DNA of 64,000 nt from Locusta migratoria (lineage: Eukaryota; Arthropoda; Insecta; Orthoptera; Acrididae): positions 72,657,797 to 72,721,796 of the forward strand of contig CM048750.1 of assembly GCA_026315105.1 (NCBI GenBank). Direction: 5' to 3'. The notes beneath the pieces were generated by a model, which worked only from the letters and a program-made list of their open reading frames with translations, was not told the DNA's origin and made no database searches. Position 1 is the stretch's first letter; every line of letters starts with the position of its first letter. The translations under genes and the position numbers were made by a program. Positions 33,271-44,804 of this stretch are shown here, piece by piece.

Positions 33271-34090
33271 AGGGTTGCCAACGTCAGTGGTTTACCACTG
33301 AATCTGGTGGTTTTTAAAGCCGACGGTGGGAAAAAATTTGAGTCAGTGGGAGGTGGGAAAGTTGGTGGATTTTAATGAAATCGTTTTGTTAAAAAAAAGT
33401 TGTTGAAGTAATATAATCCTAATTTTTAAAGTATTAACGAATATGGCGATTATGGACAGATAGATGACTAGGAAATGTATCACATTATTGGATAAAATGT
33501 AAAATTCTTAAGAGTTCAAAGATATTAACAATGGTATGACTCATTCCTCATTGTTAGTAGGCTGTTACTTCTGTGTTGACTTCTCCAATCTCCATGGAGA
33601 GGAAGTGTTGTACATTTATCACACACTGACACTGTGTTAATGGTTTGTATTTGTTGCTACAGCACTTTATCAGATTTTTCTTGTTGTGAAAATGACTGAA
33701 CATTGCAGACACTTAATATGTAACTGTACTTTCACTGTTAACTTTCTTTTTCTCAGATGTGATTACATTCGAATATAGCTGAAATCTAGATCTTCTGACA
33801 TAAAATAAAGACAATAGAATGACTGACGCTCACCTCCTTTCCAGACTGGATTACTTTCTGTTTTCAAGTTCAAATATTTCACAAGTTGCTGTCTGTACCC
33901 GACAAGCATTGCAATGGCTCAAAGTAATCATATATATAAAACATGTTTACTGAAGTTCTTTTGAATAAACCTTTTTTCTTTTTGTCTAGTGTGTATACAG
34001 ATAAGTCAGGTACATAAAATCACCTCCTCTAAAATGCATAGTTGCGTCCAAATTTCAAATCAATTGGTCAAGAACAAACGAACAGACAAT

Positions 34091-34145
<55 letters not shown>

Positions 34146-34230
34146 ATGGGAACTTCAGAAAGTTCGTTGGTTTTTGGTGGGATTTTACTGTCACTTCGGT
34201 GGTTTTTATCATGACCTCGTTGGCAACCCT
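33271..34230. mobile_element. Non-autonomous DNA transposon with 10-bp target duplication
   Basis: The ends AGGGTTGCCAACG and (complement) AGGGTTGCCAACG are identical over 13 bp. Further in there is weaker mirrored similarity (GGTGGTTTTTAAAG against the AAAAACCACCG region). The flanks carry AGAGCTCTGC at 33261-33270 and 34231-34240. A 10 bp (possibly 8-9, since the junction is ambiguous) duplication suggests a Mutator-like or hAT-like origin. There is no coding sequence. It contains a 52-base T run (34092-34143). Confidence 0.85.
34092..34143. repeat. 52-base poly(T) run
   Basis: Uninterrupted T homopolymer inside the 960 bp DNA element. The open frames crossing it are poly-Phe artefacts. 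The length may be unreliable in the assembly. Confidence 0.95.
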
Positions 34231-34240
34231 AGAGCTCTGC

Positions 34241-34780
34241 CATCAGTTAAGCAATGTGGTTCCAGCGTGTGGAGTTCGCATTGGTCAACAGAGAATTGCG
34301 GTTTGAGGTTGGTCGTGCGTTCGAATCCAGCCCATGACAGGGACTATTTGGTCTTGATTTGCGTTCGTACATTATGAGTGTGTCTCTGCGTATCCCGGAA
34401 CAAAAATTTGAATTTCAACAAATAATAGCTTTTTGTGTTGTAAAGTGGGTAAGTGTCAGTTGTTGGCGGCTATAATAGTCATGTATCAGAGTATGAGTTC
34501 TTTAAAAGATATCTTTATACGAGTACGTGAAGACGAAAATTATAGTACCGGTTTTTAATATTAATCATAAAAGGAGGCCAATGTAAGTTATGTAAGTCGA
34601 AACGTGACTTTCAACAGACATGACAAAAATACAAGAATCGTATGTATACAAAGCCGTTAAGAGTGATAAGCGGAAGTAAATGTTTTCATATCTGTAAGTC
34701 TGATGTATTTCGTATTATTCGATTAATGAGATGATAAATATTGTTGAAACGAGATAGAATGGCGGGCCAGTACTTACCAT
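34241..34780. other. No recognised gene; B-box-like word
   Basis: GCGTTCGAATCCAGCC at about 34318 looks like a tRNA B box, but no A box or SINE tail accompanies it. Nothing else was recognised. Confidence 0.4.
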
Positions 34781-34843
34781 TGTGCTGTACCGCCGATAGT
34801 AACACAAATGAAGAAACAGAAAAAAGGGGACAAAAAGGACAAG

Positions 34844-34869
34844 CTTTCGGAACACAGTTCCTTCGTCAG
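34844..34869 (-). ncRNA. Hammerhead-like core motif
   Basis: Minus strand: CTGACGA, extra A, stem GGAAC, loop TGT, stem GTTCC, GAAAG, then CTTG. The core words match the hammerhead consensus (CUGANGA...GAAA). Stem I flanks pair only weakly here. Self-cleavage is not shown. Confidence 0.35.
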
Positions 34870-35230
34870 GTGGGAGAGAAGGGAAGAAGAAAGGATGGAA
34901 ACAGAAGGGAAAGGTAGTTCACGACGTAGGTCATGAAGGTGGTGTTTCGGGAGTGTGGACGTCAGAGATACTGCATGTATGTACTGAGCCAAGCCAGAGA
35001 GGATAAATATAACCAAAGAGGAAAGATCAAGTAGTAAAGATAAGAGAAGATGAGTGAAATGAATGATGCTGAGGGATGCAGGAGGGGCGGGGGAGGGTGT
35101 CTAAAACGTTTTTCATTAACAGGGAAATATGGATGGACACACACACACACACACACACACACAGAGAGAGATAGAGAGAATGACAGAGAGAGCGAGAGGG
35201 CGGGAGGGAGAGGTAGAGAGAGACAGGGGA

Positions 35231-35432
35231 GTGGCGGGAGGAGAGGATATGTTGGAGGGCAAGTTCCCACCTCCGTAGCTCTGAGGGACTGGTGTTTGTT
35301 GGTACTATCCAAATGGCACATGTGGTGTAACGTTACACCACATGTGCCATTTGGATAGTACCAACAAACACCAGTCCCTCAGAGCTACGGAGGTGGGAAC
35401 TTGCCCTCCAACATATCCTCTCCTCCCGCCAC
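35231..35432. repeat. Perfect 202-bp palindrome, no spacer
   Basis: The 101 bp arms 35231-35331 and 35332-35432 are exact reverse complements, centred on AACGTT. Beyond it the symmetry continues in GA/CT-rich sequence (35150-35225 with 35503-35600), interrupted by about 70 bp present only on the right. Confidence 0.95.
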
Positions 35433-35639
35433 CCCCCTGGCCTAAATCTACGCTAACCCCTCCCCTTCCTCCATCCTCAGTTCACCTATTCATTATCCGT
35501 TCCTTACCTCTCTCTCTCTCTCTCTACCTCTCCCTCCCGCCCTCTCGCTCTCTCTGTCACTCTCTCTATCTCTCTCCGTGTGTGTGTATGTGTATTTCGT
35601 ATTACACATTTTAAAAAAGTGATCGTCGACAAATAAAGT

Positions 35640-38007
35640 GCTACCAACGTCTGCCTTGTGTGCCGATCTGGCGCTATGTAAAAAAACGCCACACATAAGT
35701 AACACCGATTTGTGACATCGCATACTAGGGACATTGATGTTTAAATAGTTCATTTTCACGACTGCTAGGTCGAAAAATTTGAAATTAGAGTATTCTAATA
35801 ACGAAATATTATCGTAGTTATTTCGTTTTCTTTTCTGTAAGAGTAACTTTGTGGTCATTTTCTGCCGTTGCCGCAAAATTGTAAGTATGTTCATAATTTT
35901 TTTAATTTATTGATTTTCATTGGCCATGACGAGGTAAAGAGGAAATGATCAGAGAGTTGGAAGAGGAGTAGATGGCCAGAGAGAGGAGGGAGGAGGAGAT
36001 GAACAGATGTGAGTTGGATTGAGGAAGAAGGAGGTGAAGGAGGAGTAGGAAGAGGGGAAGAGTTGACAACGATGAGGAAACGAACAAAGAGATAAAGGAG
36101 GGGACTCGAAAAACAGTCTAACCTGAATTTATATGTGGAAAACGGAAAAAAAAAATTGGCAATCCACTTTTTCTGACGGAACATTTTGTCTCGCTCAGGA
36201 ATGCAATGTGTACATACCGATATGATTGAAGTCGGGGAGTGTTTGTTGGAAAGAACTCTAATTTACTTTTCCATTATTTTAGTGTGAGACTAAGCCACAA
36301 TGAAGCGTGTTCGTGTTTAGCTAGTGTCTCTAAATAGACGTATGTCCTGACGTCTCCAATGCACAAGTTGACGACAGGATATTGAACACTTATCCTTCTT
36401 CCTTTCTTTGATGAAAATGGAACTGAGGCAGTGAGACGGAGGTTGCCAGTTGGAATTTGACCTAAGTTTGAGCCATTGTAATACACATGTGTCGAACATA
36501 GGAGAATCTTGACGTTTCGTAATTCTGATACATCTGCAGCGAGAGTTTTCGATAGGAATGAGCGTGAACGATGTTGTGATCAATTATAACACTTATTGAT
36601 CGCCTTCTCATTGTAAAAGAAATTGAGTTGTTTATAGGAAATTGCAATAATGGGATTTTTGCTACGAATAATAACGGGAAAATAATGGGTCTTACTGTTT
36701 TTGGGGTGTGCGGGCGTTGATGCTATTGATGCACTGTTAATCGATTCTTTCGCCGGCAGAAATTAAGTCTAGGCCGTAATCCCACGTAATGGCAGAATGG
36801 GGCTGTCCATAATCAGCCTATCGATAGTCTTTGCAAATTATTTAATCATATTCACATCTATGTGGGGGTGTATTATTACAAACGCGTCAGGGGCATAACT
36901 AACACTCTGTGCAGTCGTAGTATAGAACCTCAGCACCAACTGTTGCTATTTCAGATTTTTCCGTCTTCATCGTACTACATAATGAATAAATCTTCAACAA
37001 CTTTTAAGTATCGGTATGCAACATTCAATATGAAACTGGAATATAAGTAAGAGAACTCCGAGTAAGGCAATAACAGTTGATAAATACACTCATATCACCA
37101 TGCTGCTGTCACCTTTTCGGAGAACGTCTGAGTATTGTAGTGCAAGGGAACTCTGAATATAAACAGTTCTACCTAGACCAAGCCAGGTCTCTCCTGTGGA
37201 ATTATTTGCTATTACTGACAGTTTATGGGGTGAAACGTATAAAATTTATAGAATGAGAATTTCAGACGAAATTCCTGCATCAGGAATCGCGTCTAAAATT
37301 AAAAGAAATAGTAATACTATAATTGGATTAGAAATTACTTTTGCAGTTTCATAATTTCTCTGGTATAAGATATCATGCATTTCGTGACTATGGGTAATTG
37401 AGTAAAAATACCTGAATTACAGTACAGCAAAGCCGCTATAAAGTACGGCCAGGGTCATATCATCATTCTCATACGAGATTTCATAATTTGCGTGCACAAT
37501 ATCCGAAATTTCACCGTCTTATTCTTTTCCGAGAGTTGATACACACAGTAAAAAATAAGAAGGGAGATAGGTTTGAATTCAACACAGTAGGTCTTAATTT
37601 ACACTCCTCTACCCGTTACGCCACTAGTATTGGAGACGACAGTAGTCTCTTTGAGCACCTCAATACACACACTTTCGAAAGGTTATGTTTATATGGACGA
37701 ATTCATGAAATCAATTTGATGTAGAAATTGGTATTTCATTTTTTGTCAAGCTAGAAGGGCAAATATTGAGTTCCAGTAAGAATATTCAGCAAAAGTTACG
37801 TAATGGACTCCCCTACCACTTAAATCGAAATATTTGCTCTAAATATCTGTAATATGCACCAAAATCACAGGAAAAATGTTTATATCGTATGGAACAATAT
37901 TTCACTGTATCTTTGATTCTTTTATTAATTTGTAATTGAAATTATCTTAAATATGGAGCAAATGTTGGCAATTACAGGTATCTCCAAAACATAGAAATCG
38001 TCTAACC
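35640..38007. other. Long unrecognised AT-rich stretch
   Basis: No SINE, LINE or DNA-transposon signature was seen. Short open frames such as 35891-36184 (minus) and 37488-37724 (plus) have no recognisable motif. It may be unique sequence or very old repeats. Confidence 0.5.
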
Positions 38008-38017
38008 AATAGGAAAG

Positions 38018-38425
38018 GACGTGCGGAAGTAGCCGAGGGGTCTGAGCGCCACGTTGCGGATTGCGCGGCGTCCCGCGGAGGTTCGAATCCTCCCTCGAGC
38101 ATGGATGATTGTGTTGTCTTTAGTATAAGTTAGTTCATAAGTACAGTAGTTTGTGAGTTTAGAGACATGTCCACCGGCCGCAGTGGCCAAGCGGTCTGCA
38201 GCGAGCCAGTCATGGTCTGACCAGCCCCTGAGGTCACGGGTTCGAATCCTCCCTCAGGCATGGATGTTTGTGCCATCTTTAGTATAAGCTAGTTTATTTG
38301 TAATTTGTAGGTCTAGGGACTGATGACCCCGTAGTTAAGTCCCATAAGCTCTACAAACATTTGAACATTTGACTGATGTCCTCACAGTTAAGTCCCATAA
38401 GCTTTACAAACATTTGAACATTTTG
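38018..38425 (+). mobile_element. SINE of a second head type, interrupted by another SINE
   Basis: The tRNA-like head has GTAGCCGAGGGGTCTGAG and GGTTCGAATCCTCCC, followed by GCATGGATGATTGTG, and differs from the main family. After an insertion at 38174-38370 the tail resumes (CAGTTAAGTCCCATAAGC ... CATTTTG). The direct repeat AATAGGAAAG flanks the whole (38008-38017 and 38426-38435). Confidence 0.9.
38174..38370 (+). mobile_element. SINE inserted inside another SINE
   Basis: Main-family copy starting CCGGCCGCAGTGGCCAAG and ending CATTTGAACATTT. It interrupts the outer SINE around a GAC(T/A)-GATGTCC-like duplicated site (left ...GACATGTCC, right GACTGATGTCC). Confidence 0.9.
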
Positions 38426-38482
38426 AATAGGAAAGCTCAGTTCGTATATCGCCTGTGGCTATGGACAACTACATGCCCTGGC

Positions 38483-38812
38483 GAATGTGTCATCAGCAGA
38501 ATACGACCAATCGCTTAGCTAACTGGCAGAACACTAAAGCCAAGCCCACTGCCTCCCAGTGTCCAGTCAGTCAGATCACCACCACCTAGAGAGCAGGCCG
38601 CGGCGCTCTCGTGTGACGTCAGGCAGAGTAGGTTGCGCACACATAGCTGACTGGCTCGCTGCTTCGGCATAGTGGGCCGTGCCCCAGCGCTACCCAGTCA
38701 GCTAGGCGCATGCAATCTGCTCTGCCTGACGTCACACGAGAGCGCCATGGCCTTCTCTCTAGGTGGTTTTGGTCAGATACACGATCAGCACTATTCTGCT
38801 GATTACACATTC
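38483..38812. mobile_element. Hairpin (MITE-like) element
   Basis: GAATGTGTCATCAGCAGAAT at the left is mirrored by ATTCTGCTGATTACACATTC at the right. A longer inner stem includes CGCTCTCGTGTGACGTCAGG and its complement. The left arm has about 45 bp not present in the right. There is no coding capacity. The limits are set by the end of symmetry, not by a target duplication. Confidence 0.75.
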
Positions 38813-40169
38813 ACCTGTGCTCAGAACTACATTTATTGTTGGCCACGCATATCACCATAATGATTCTACCAGCAGCGGGAAGGAAAACAATGGAAGAAGA
38901 AGCATTAAATTCAGATTTCGTTGCCCACCTTATTGATTGTCATCAGTTGTCTTGTCACATACTGGTACCTATGAGATAACTGCATAGAAGCAAAAGAGAG
39001 AAGCTGCAAGCATTCTATAATGATTTCGGGATCTACAGAAAACAGAGTTGTGGCACAAATGGAGGTAGTGCAAAATCAGCATAAGAATCGTGTTCATGTC
39101 TGCATGTAAGAAACATGATTTTCAAAATATAGACAGATTTGTATTGCAACCACCTTATTATGTGTGATGGTGTTTGGAAATAAACATGTTCTTAATTGGA
39201 ATGAAAACAGGAATGCTAAAGGGATGAAATGGTGGATTGGGAGTAGATAATAGCAGAAACAGGAATCTGTTTTTTCCAAAGTGAAAATGATTACATGACA
39301 AGTGGTATCCTGCTTAGTAAAAAGAGATAGTACCCAGAATTTCTATGTTCCATCATATTGAGGCAAAGTATTACCAATAAAATCAGTAAAAGAAAATAAT
39401 AATAATAACGGACTCCAACTGAATGATAGCTTCAGTTTGTATATCTACAAAGGGACCAAGACCTGTCCATAAATCACAAATAAAGCTCAAGGAAATAAAA
39501 ATTTGAGGAATTAAAACTGCAGCACAGGAAACGAGCCCTTCTATTAAAAGATGTCTGCAAAACTTGTTGATGAGAGGACAAGTCTTGAAAATATATAAAG
39601 CTTGTTTTACTAGTTCCAATCTTACAGATGATCAGCATAATTCTCAAAATACCTGAATAGGTGTTTCTCGTCATTATTTTGTCTTTAACATACTTATTCA
39701 AATAAGTATGAATCAAGCAACCCTTTGCAGTATCTTGTGCCTTGGGAGGATCTTTTAATTGCAGACAACATTCCTTCAATTCTATATTTTCTGTGTGCTC
39801 CTGTTTCAGGGTCCTTGACATGAAGACTATGGTATAGAAAGGTGCTTGAATCCTTCACTTTTCAGACACTGCTAGGAACTGCAATAATCAGTCAGTATTG
39901 TTGTCCCAAGTAACATATTATCATTTATTACCTCCAATAGAGGTCCTTTGAACTTTTGGACAACAAAATTCGGAAAGAACTTACCAGTCCCTTAATCATC
40001 AGTGTCACATACCTATTGCTACGGTGGGTTATTGCCAATGCCACATTTATTTTGCCAAACAGAGATTAATCTTTTTCTACTACTACATCTGTCCCTCTAA
40101 GTTCTTAATTTTTCTCAAAACAACAGATATTGACACATCACTGCAGTCTTCTTTTCAATCAACATTCCA

Positions 40170-40242
<73 letters not shown>

Positions 40243-40384
40243 CATTGTTAAGATGTTTATTATAGGTAGTTTACTACCTGCAAACCAGGAAGTTTTTCTG
40301 TATTCTGCACCCATTACAACTTTTTAAATGACACCATCAAATAAATCCGTCATTGAATGTCTTCTTGCACACAAGTTTCGTTAA
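38813..40384. other. Unrecognised AT-rich sequence with long poly(A)
   Basis: No gene or known element was recognised. A 63-base A run at 40172-40234 could be the tail of an unrecognised plus-strand retroposon, but no TSD or processed gene was identified. Confidence 0.5.
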
Positions 40385-41383
40385 CCATTGACACATCTCA
40401 CATGTAATCTGTTTCATGATGAATCCACTTTCCAACAATTTTATTCACTGCTTATCACCAATAAAACATATAGCAATGCCAACTGCATACTCTGGCTCAT
40501 TTCTCATCAATGCTGAACTGTCTACACATGAAGCAATCATTTGCCAACTCAAATCAAACTGTTGCCTCTCAACATATCACAGGCATTGGAGTGCACTTCA
40601 GAAAAATCCATCCCTTCAGATAAATATTTCAGTTTTCACATTTGCTTGCTTCAAAACCTCACAACTAGACTGTTGCATCCCATCCTAAAATAGACCGTGG
40701 GCATCACTACAGATCATTCCATAACATGTCCCAGCTATTTGAGCTTTTACATTATTTGGCATCATAAAGTCACAACCAAACTGTTGCTCCCAAACTAAGA
40801 CCTAGATCTATGCTACAGATCTTCTGAACACAAGAACCAGCATTTCAGCTCTCTACTTCATTTTTTTCACCTATCCACCTAACATAAACCTCTAGATTTG
40901 GTTTACATAATTCCGTCACATTAACCAGCTATATACATTTTTACATTCATTGACTTTGCAAACTCACAACCAAACAGTGGCCTCCCAACCTAACATAAAC
41001 CTTGGGTTGCATTTCAGAATATTCCATCCCATCAGATATCTATTACAGTTTTCACATTTGTTGGCTTCAAAAACTAACAAACTGTTACCTCCCAACCTAA
41101 TATAGACTTAGCTCCAAATCTAACATAGAACTTTGGCTACACTCCAGGTCATTCTGTCATCACAACCAGTTTTTCAGCTTTCACTTTTTCTGATTTCGCT
41201 AACTCGCAACCAATCTCGAGATTTGTTTTACATAATTCCAACACATTAACCAGCTATATACACTTTAATATTCCTTGGCTTTACAAACCCACAACCAAAC
41301 AGTTGCCACCCAACCTAACATAGACCTTGGGTTGCGCTTGAGAATATGCCATCACATCAGATATCTGTTACAGTTTTCATATT
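40385..41383 (+). repeat. ~110-bp satellite array, segment 1
   Basis: Imperfect monomers of about 110 bp carry CACAACCAG, CTTTCACTTT-ATTG, CAACTCACAACCAAAC, GTTGCCTCCCAACC and ACATAGACCTTGGG blocks. Divergence between monomers is high, so the array is old. Confidence 0.88.
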
Positions 41384-41441
41384 TTATAAACCAATAAAAT
41401 TCAGCAACCAGTTGCTTGTAATTATTTATTTTAGACGACCG

Positions 41442-41470
41442 GTTTCGGACACTTGAGTGCCCTTCTTCTG
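41442..41470 (-). ncRNA. Hammerhead-like motif, left end
   Basis: Minus strand: AGAC, then CAGAAGA (consensus CUGANGA with one change), extra A, stem GGGCACT, loop CA, stem AGTGTCC (one G-U pair), GAA, ACC/GGT as a zero-loop stem III, C at the expected cleavage position, then GTCT, which can pair with the first AGAC. Confidence 0.45.
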
Positions 41471-42497
41471 GTCTCTATACAGACAAACGAGTGGATTGGT
41501 ATACAGTAAAGGCTATAAATGTACAAAAGTCGGTTACAGAAATTTGAAGCAGTTTGGAACCAAATCGATTGTAATAAGATATGTTCATATAATGGGATAA
41601 AATTAACACTTACATTTTAGTATTGTTGCTTAATGAATGTAGCTACATGCTATTAGGAGAATCAACACTGAGTGCAGAGATTATGCAATGAATAAAAATT
41701 AGCTGCTTAAAAAGTATCTATGGATGAGCCTCATAGTGAAAGAGTAAAAATAAATAAGGAAAAAGGCTGTGGGAAAACAGTAATACTCGATGTGTTGAAA
41801 AGAAAAGCGTGAAGACAGGAGCAGGTGACTGATAAAACAGTCACTTAACAGATTAATACTTAGTGGTGGAAGAAGTAAAATGATAAGTGGTGTCAGAGGC
41901 GGAATATTTCGGAACTAGCAGCTTACACAGTAGTAGGATGCTTAGAATGTCATTGTCAGGGAATCTGTCAATATAAAGAATTTGTGATAGTGTCTATGGC
42001 TGCAAATATTAATGGGGATAGATTGAGAAGTGGTTCTCATACAATAAATAAGTTAAGGATGTGGGTTATAAGTTTTAAGATGCATGAACTAATGTGCAAA
42101 GAAATGTGAATGGTTACAGTAATATTAACCTAGTGTTACAATTGGTACATCTAGTCAGACAACTGAAGAGACTTAAAAAGTCAACTTGCTAGAAATATAC
42201 CAAAGAGGACAATCATGTAGAGCAGATCATGGTACTAAGACACAGTAAGAGTAAGTGGTGGCTGGTTTTCTAAAAATAAGCAAGTCACTATCATAATGGT
42301 AGTGACTACTGCATAGTTCAGTTTAACAAAGTGGAGGCATAAAATAACCTATCTTTAATATGAGGTGTGGGGTGGGGGGTGATAGGAGAGGAGGGAATAG
42401 TTACCAGAAATTACAACTGGCATATGTATCCAAATATTTATAGGGTGGAAGGGGGTCAGAGTGGTAGAAAGTTGTTGATGACTGGCTGAGGGATTTT

Positions 42498-42515
42498 GGG
42501 GGGGGGGGGGGGGGG
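42498..42515. repeat. Poly(G) run
   Basis: About 18 consecutive G residues in the interior of the 1.56 kb element. Confidence 0.9.
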
Positions 42516-42821
42516 AATAGAGGTAAGGAACCTGCACAAAGAGGAAGCAACTAAGGAAAGTTTGAGGAACCATGCATACACTTCAGCAGCTAATTGTTAT
42601 TCATTGCATAATCTCTGCACTCAGTGTTGATTCTCCTAATAGCATGTAGCTACATTCATTAAGCAACACTACTAAAATGTAAGTGTTAATTTTATCCCAT
42701 TATATGAACATATGTTATTACAATCGATTTGGTTCCAAACTGCTTCAAATTTCTGTAACCGACTTTTGTACATTTATAGCCTTTAATGTATACCAATCCA
42801 CTTGTTTGTCTGAATAGAGAC

Positions 42822-42850
42822 CAGAAGAAGGGCACTCAAGCGTCCGAAAC
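42822..42850 (+). ncRNA. Hammerhead-like motif, right end
   Basis: Plus-strand counterpart of 41442-41470 with the same AGAC/GTCT flanks and ACC/GGT stem III. Stem II has one mismatch (AGCGTCC instead of AGTGTCC). Confidence 0.4.
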
Positions 42851-42942
42851 CGGTCGTCTAAAATAAATAATTACAAGCAACTGGTTGCTGAATTTTATTG
42901 GTTTATAACCTGAACAGTTGCTGAAATGGATAAATTACTTCA

Positions 42943-44804
42943 AGTTTTCATATTTGTTGCCTTCAACAACTAAAAAACATTTGCTGCCCAACCTAATATA
43001 GACTTTGGACTTCACGTCAGAACTTTCTGTAATATCAGCCAGCTATTGCAGCCTACACATACTTTGGAGTCATCAACTCACTACCAGACTTCTGGCTACC
43101 AATCTAACATAGAACTTGGCTACACTGCAAGTCATTCTGTCATCACAACCAGTTTTCCAGCTTTCACATTTATTGACTTCACCAACTAGCAATCATACTG
43201 TTGCCTCTGAACCTTACATCTTGGTTTTTGATACGTATCATTCATTTACCTCATCCCATTATTTCCACCCTCACATTCATTGTCTTCGCCAACTCATAAC
43301 CAAAGTGTAGTAGCCTCCAAACGTAACATAGACCTTGGGATAAGATCCAAATCATTGGGTCACCTCAATCAGTCATATCAAGTTTCACTTTCAATTGCTT
43401 CATCAGCTCACAACCAATCTGTGACTTCCCAACCTAACATAGACATTTTGAGTCGCTATACACCATTCCTTTGCCAGAATATCCTATTAACACCTTCACA
43501 TTCATTGGCATCGTAACTCACAACTTAACTGTTGGTTTCCAACATTACATAGACCTTGGTATACTCTTCATAATATTCAATCAACTCAGATAGCTATTAC
43601 AGGATTCAAAACACACAACAAAACAGTTGTCCCCAAAACTAATATAGGCATAAGGTGATGTTCCAGATAATTCTGTCACCACAACCAGCTCATCACCTTT
43701 CACTTTCATTGACCTTGCCAACCCGTAACGAAACTGTCACCTCCCAACCAAACCTAGAATTTGAGCTTTGCTACAGATCATTCTGTCACCTCAATCAGCT
43801 TTGTCATCTTTGACCTTCGTTTTCTTCGCCAGAACACAACCAAACTTTTCCCATCCAATCTTACACAGACCATCGCCTACACTACAGCTAATTTTGCAAC
43901 ATCAGTCAGTTATTTTTACCTTCACTTTTAATGGATTCACCATGTCACAATCAAACTATTACTGCCCACAGTAATATAGATCTTGGGGTACAATCAGAAT
44001 AATTGTGCCACCACAATCAGGTTTTCAGATTTCAGCTTTATTGACTTCTTCATCAAATATCCAAACTGTTGCCTCCACACATAACCTAAAAATGACTGTT
44101 ATTACCAATCGTTTCGTCACCACAACCAGGCTTCAAGCTTTCACTTTTAAAGACTTTGTCAACTCACAACCAAACTGTTGCCTCAGAACCTAAAGTAGAT
44201 CTTGTTTTTCACTACATACCACACATTCACCTCATCCAGCTATTTCGTTCTTCACATATGTTGGATTTACCAACTCACAACCAAATGGTTGTACACACTC
44301 TGATATAGATGTTGGGTTACACTAAAGATCATTTGTCAGCACAACCAGCTTTTCAGATGTCAGTTTTATTAACTTCTTCAACCCATATCCAAACTGGTAC
44401 CGATCATTCCGTCACCACAACACATTTTCCAGATTTCACTTGTCTTGACATCACCAACTCACAGCCACACTGTTGCCCCACAATCTAATGTAGATTTTGT
44501 AATTTTGTATAGATGATCTGTTCACCTTATCCAGCTATTCCAGTCTTCAAATTTATTGGATTTACCAACTCACTTCGAAACAGTTGTTCCCAATTTAACT
44601 TAGACCTTGGTTAATGCCAGAGATCATTCTATGACAACAAGGTTCTCTGATAACACTTTGGTTCCCTTTTAATGTAGATCTGGAGTTTCAATAAGGACTA
44701 TCCACCTTATCCAGCTATTTCAGTATAAATATTTGTTGGATTTACCAACTCACAACCAACCGAACATTCCCAAACTAACATATACCATGAGATATGCTAT
44801 AGAT
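42943..44804 (+). repeat. ~110-bp satellite array, segment 2
   Basis: CACAACCAAAC-type words recur at about 43295, 43408, 43516, 43612, 43724, 43834, 43945, 44054, 44163, 44274 and 44385, giving a period near 110 bp. Neighbouring monomers alternate in type, suggesting a dimeric higher-order unit. The Ser/Thr/Gln-rich open frames here are satellite artefacts. Confidence 0.92.

Larger units (their letters stand above)
34790..35630. repeat. Composite palindromic repeat with simple-sequence arms
   Basis: Includes a hammerhead-like motif on the minus strand (34844-34869), a GGAGAGAAGGGAAGAAG stretch, a (CA)n run at 35138-35162, and a large palindrome. The order motif, purine-rich stretch, then microsatellite resembles the elements at 53.5-55.2 kb. 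Confidence 0.6.
41384..42942. mobile_element. 1.56-kb inverted-repeat element with hammerhead-like termini (Penelope-like candidate)
   Basis: About 310 bp at each end are reverse complements (41386-41700 with 42585-42910). The ends contain AACCAATAAAATTCAGC and a conserved CCGAAACCGGTC block. The 3' side has about 30 bp of extra sequence outside the symmetry. AGTTTTCATATT occurs on both sides (41372-41383, 42943-42954), consistent with a 12 bp target duplication, although the surrounding satellite also contains similar words. Terminal repeats with hammerhead motifs plus an asymmetric tail fit Penelope-like elements. No reverse transcriptase is present. Confidence 0.6.

Noticed and set aside
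33989..34377. Open frames of 105 and 111 codons with poly-Phe
   Set aside because: They are produced by the 52-base T run; no conserved sequence lies on either side.
4150..38425. SINE heads as genuine tRNA-Leu or tRNA-Ser genes
   Set aside because: All carry the same long non-tRNA tail and most have target duplications, so they are retroposed SINEs.
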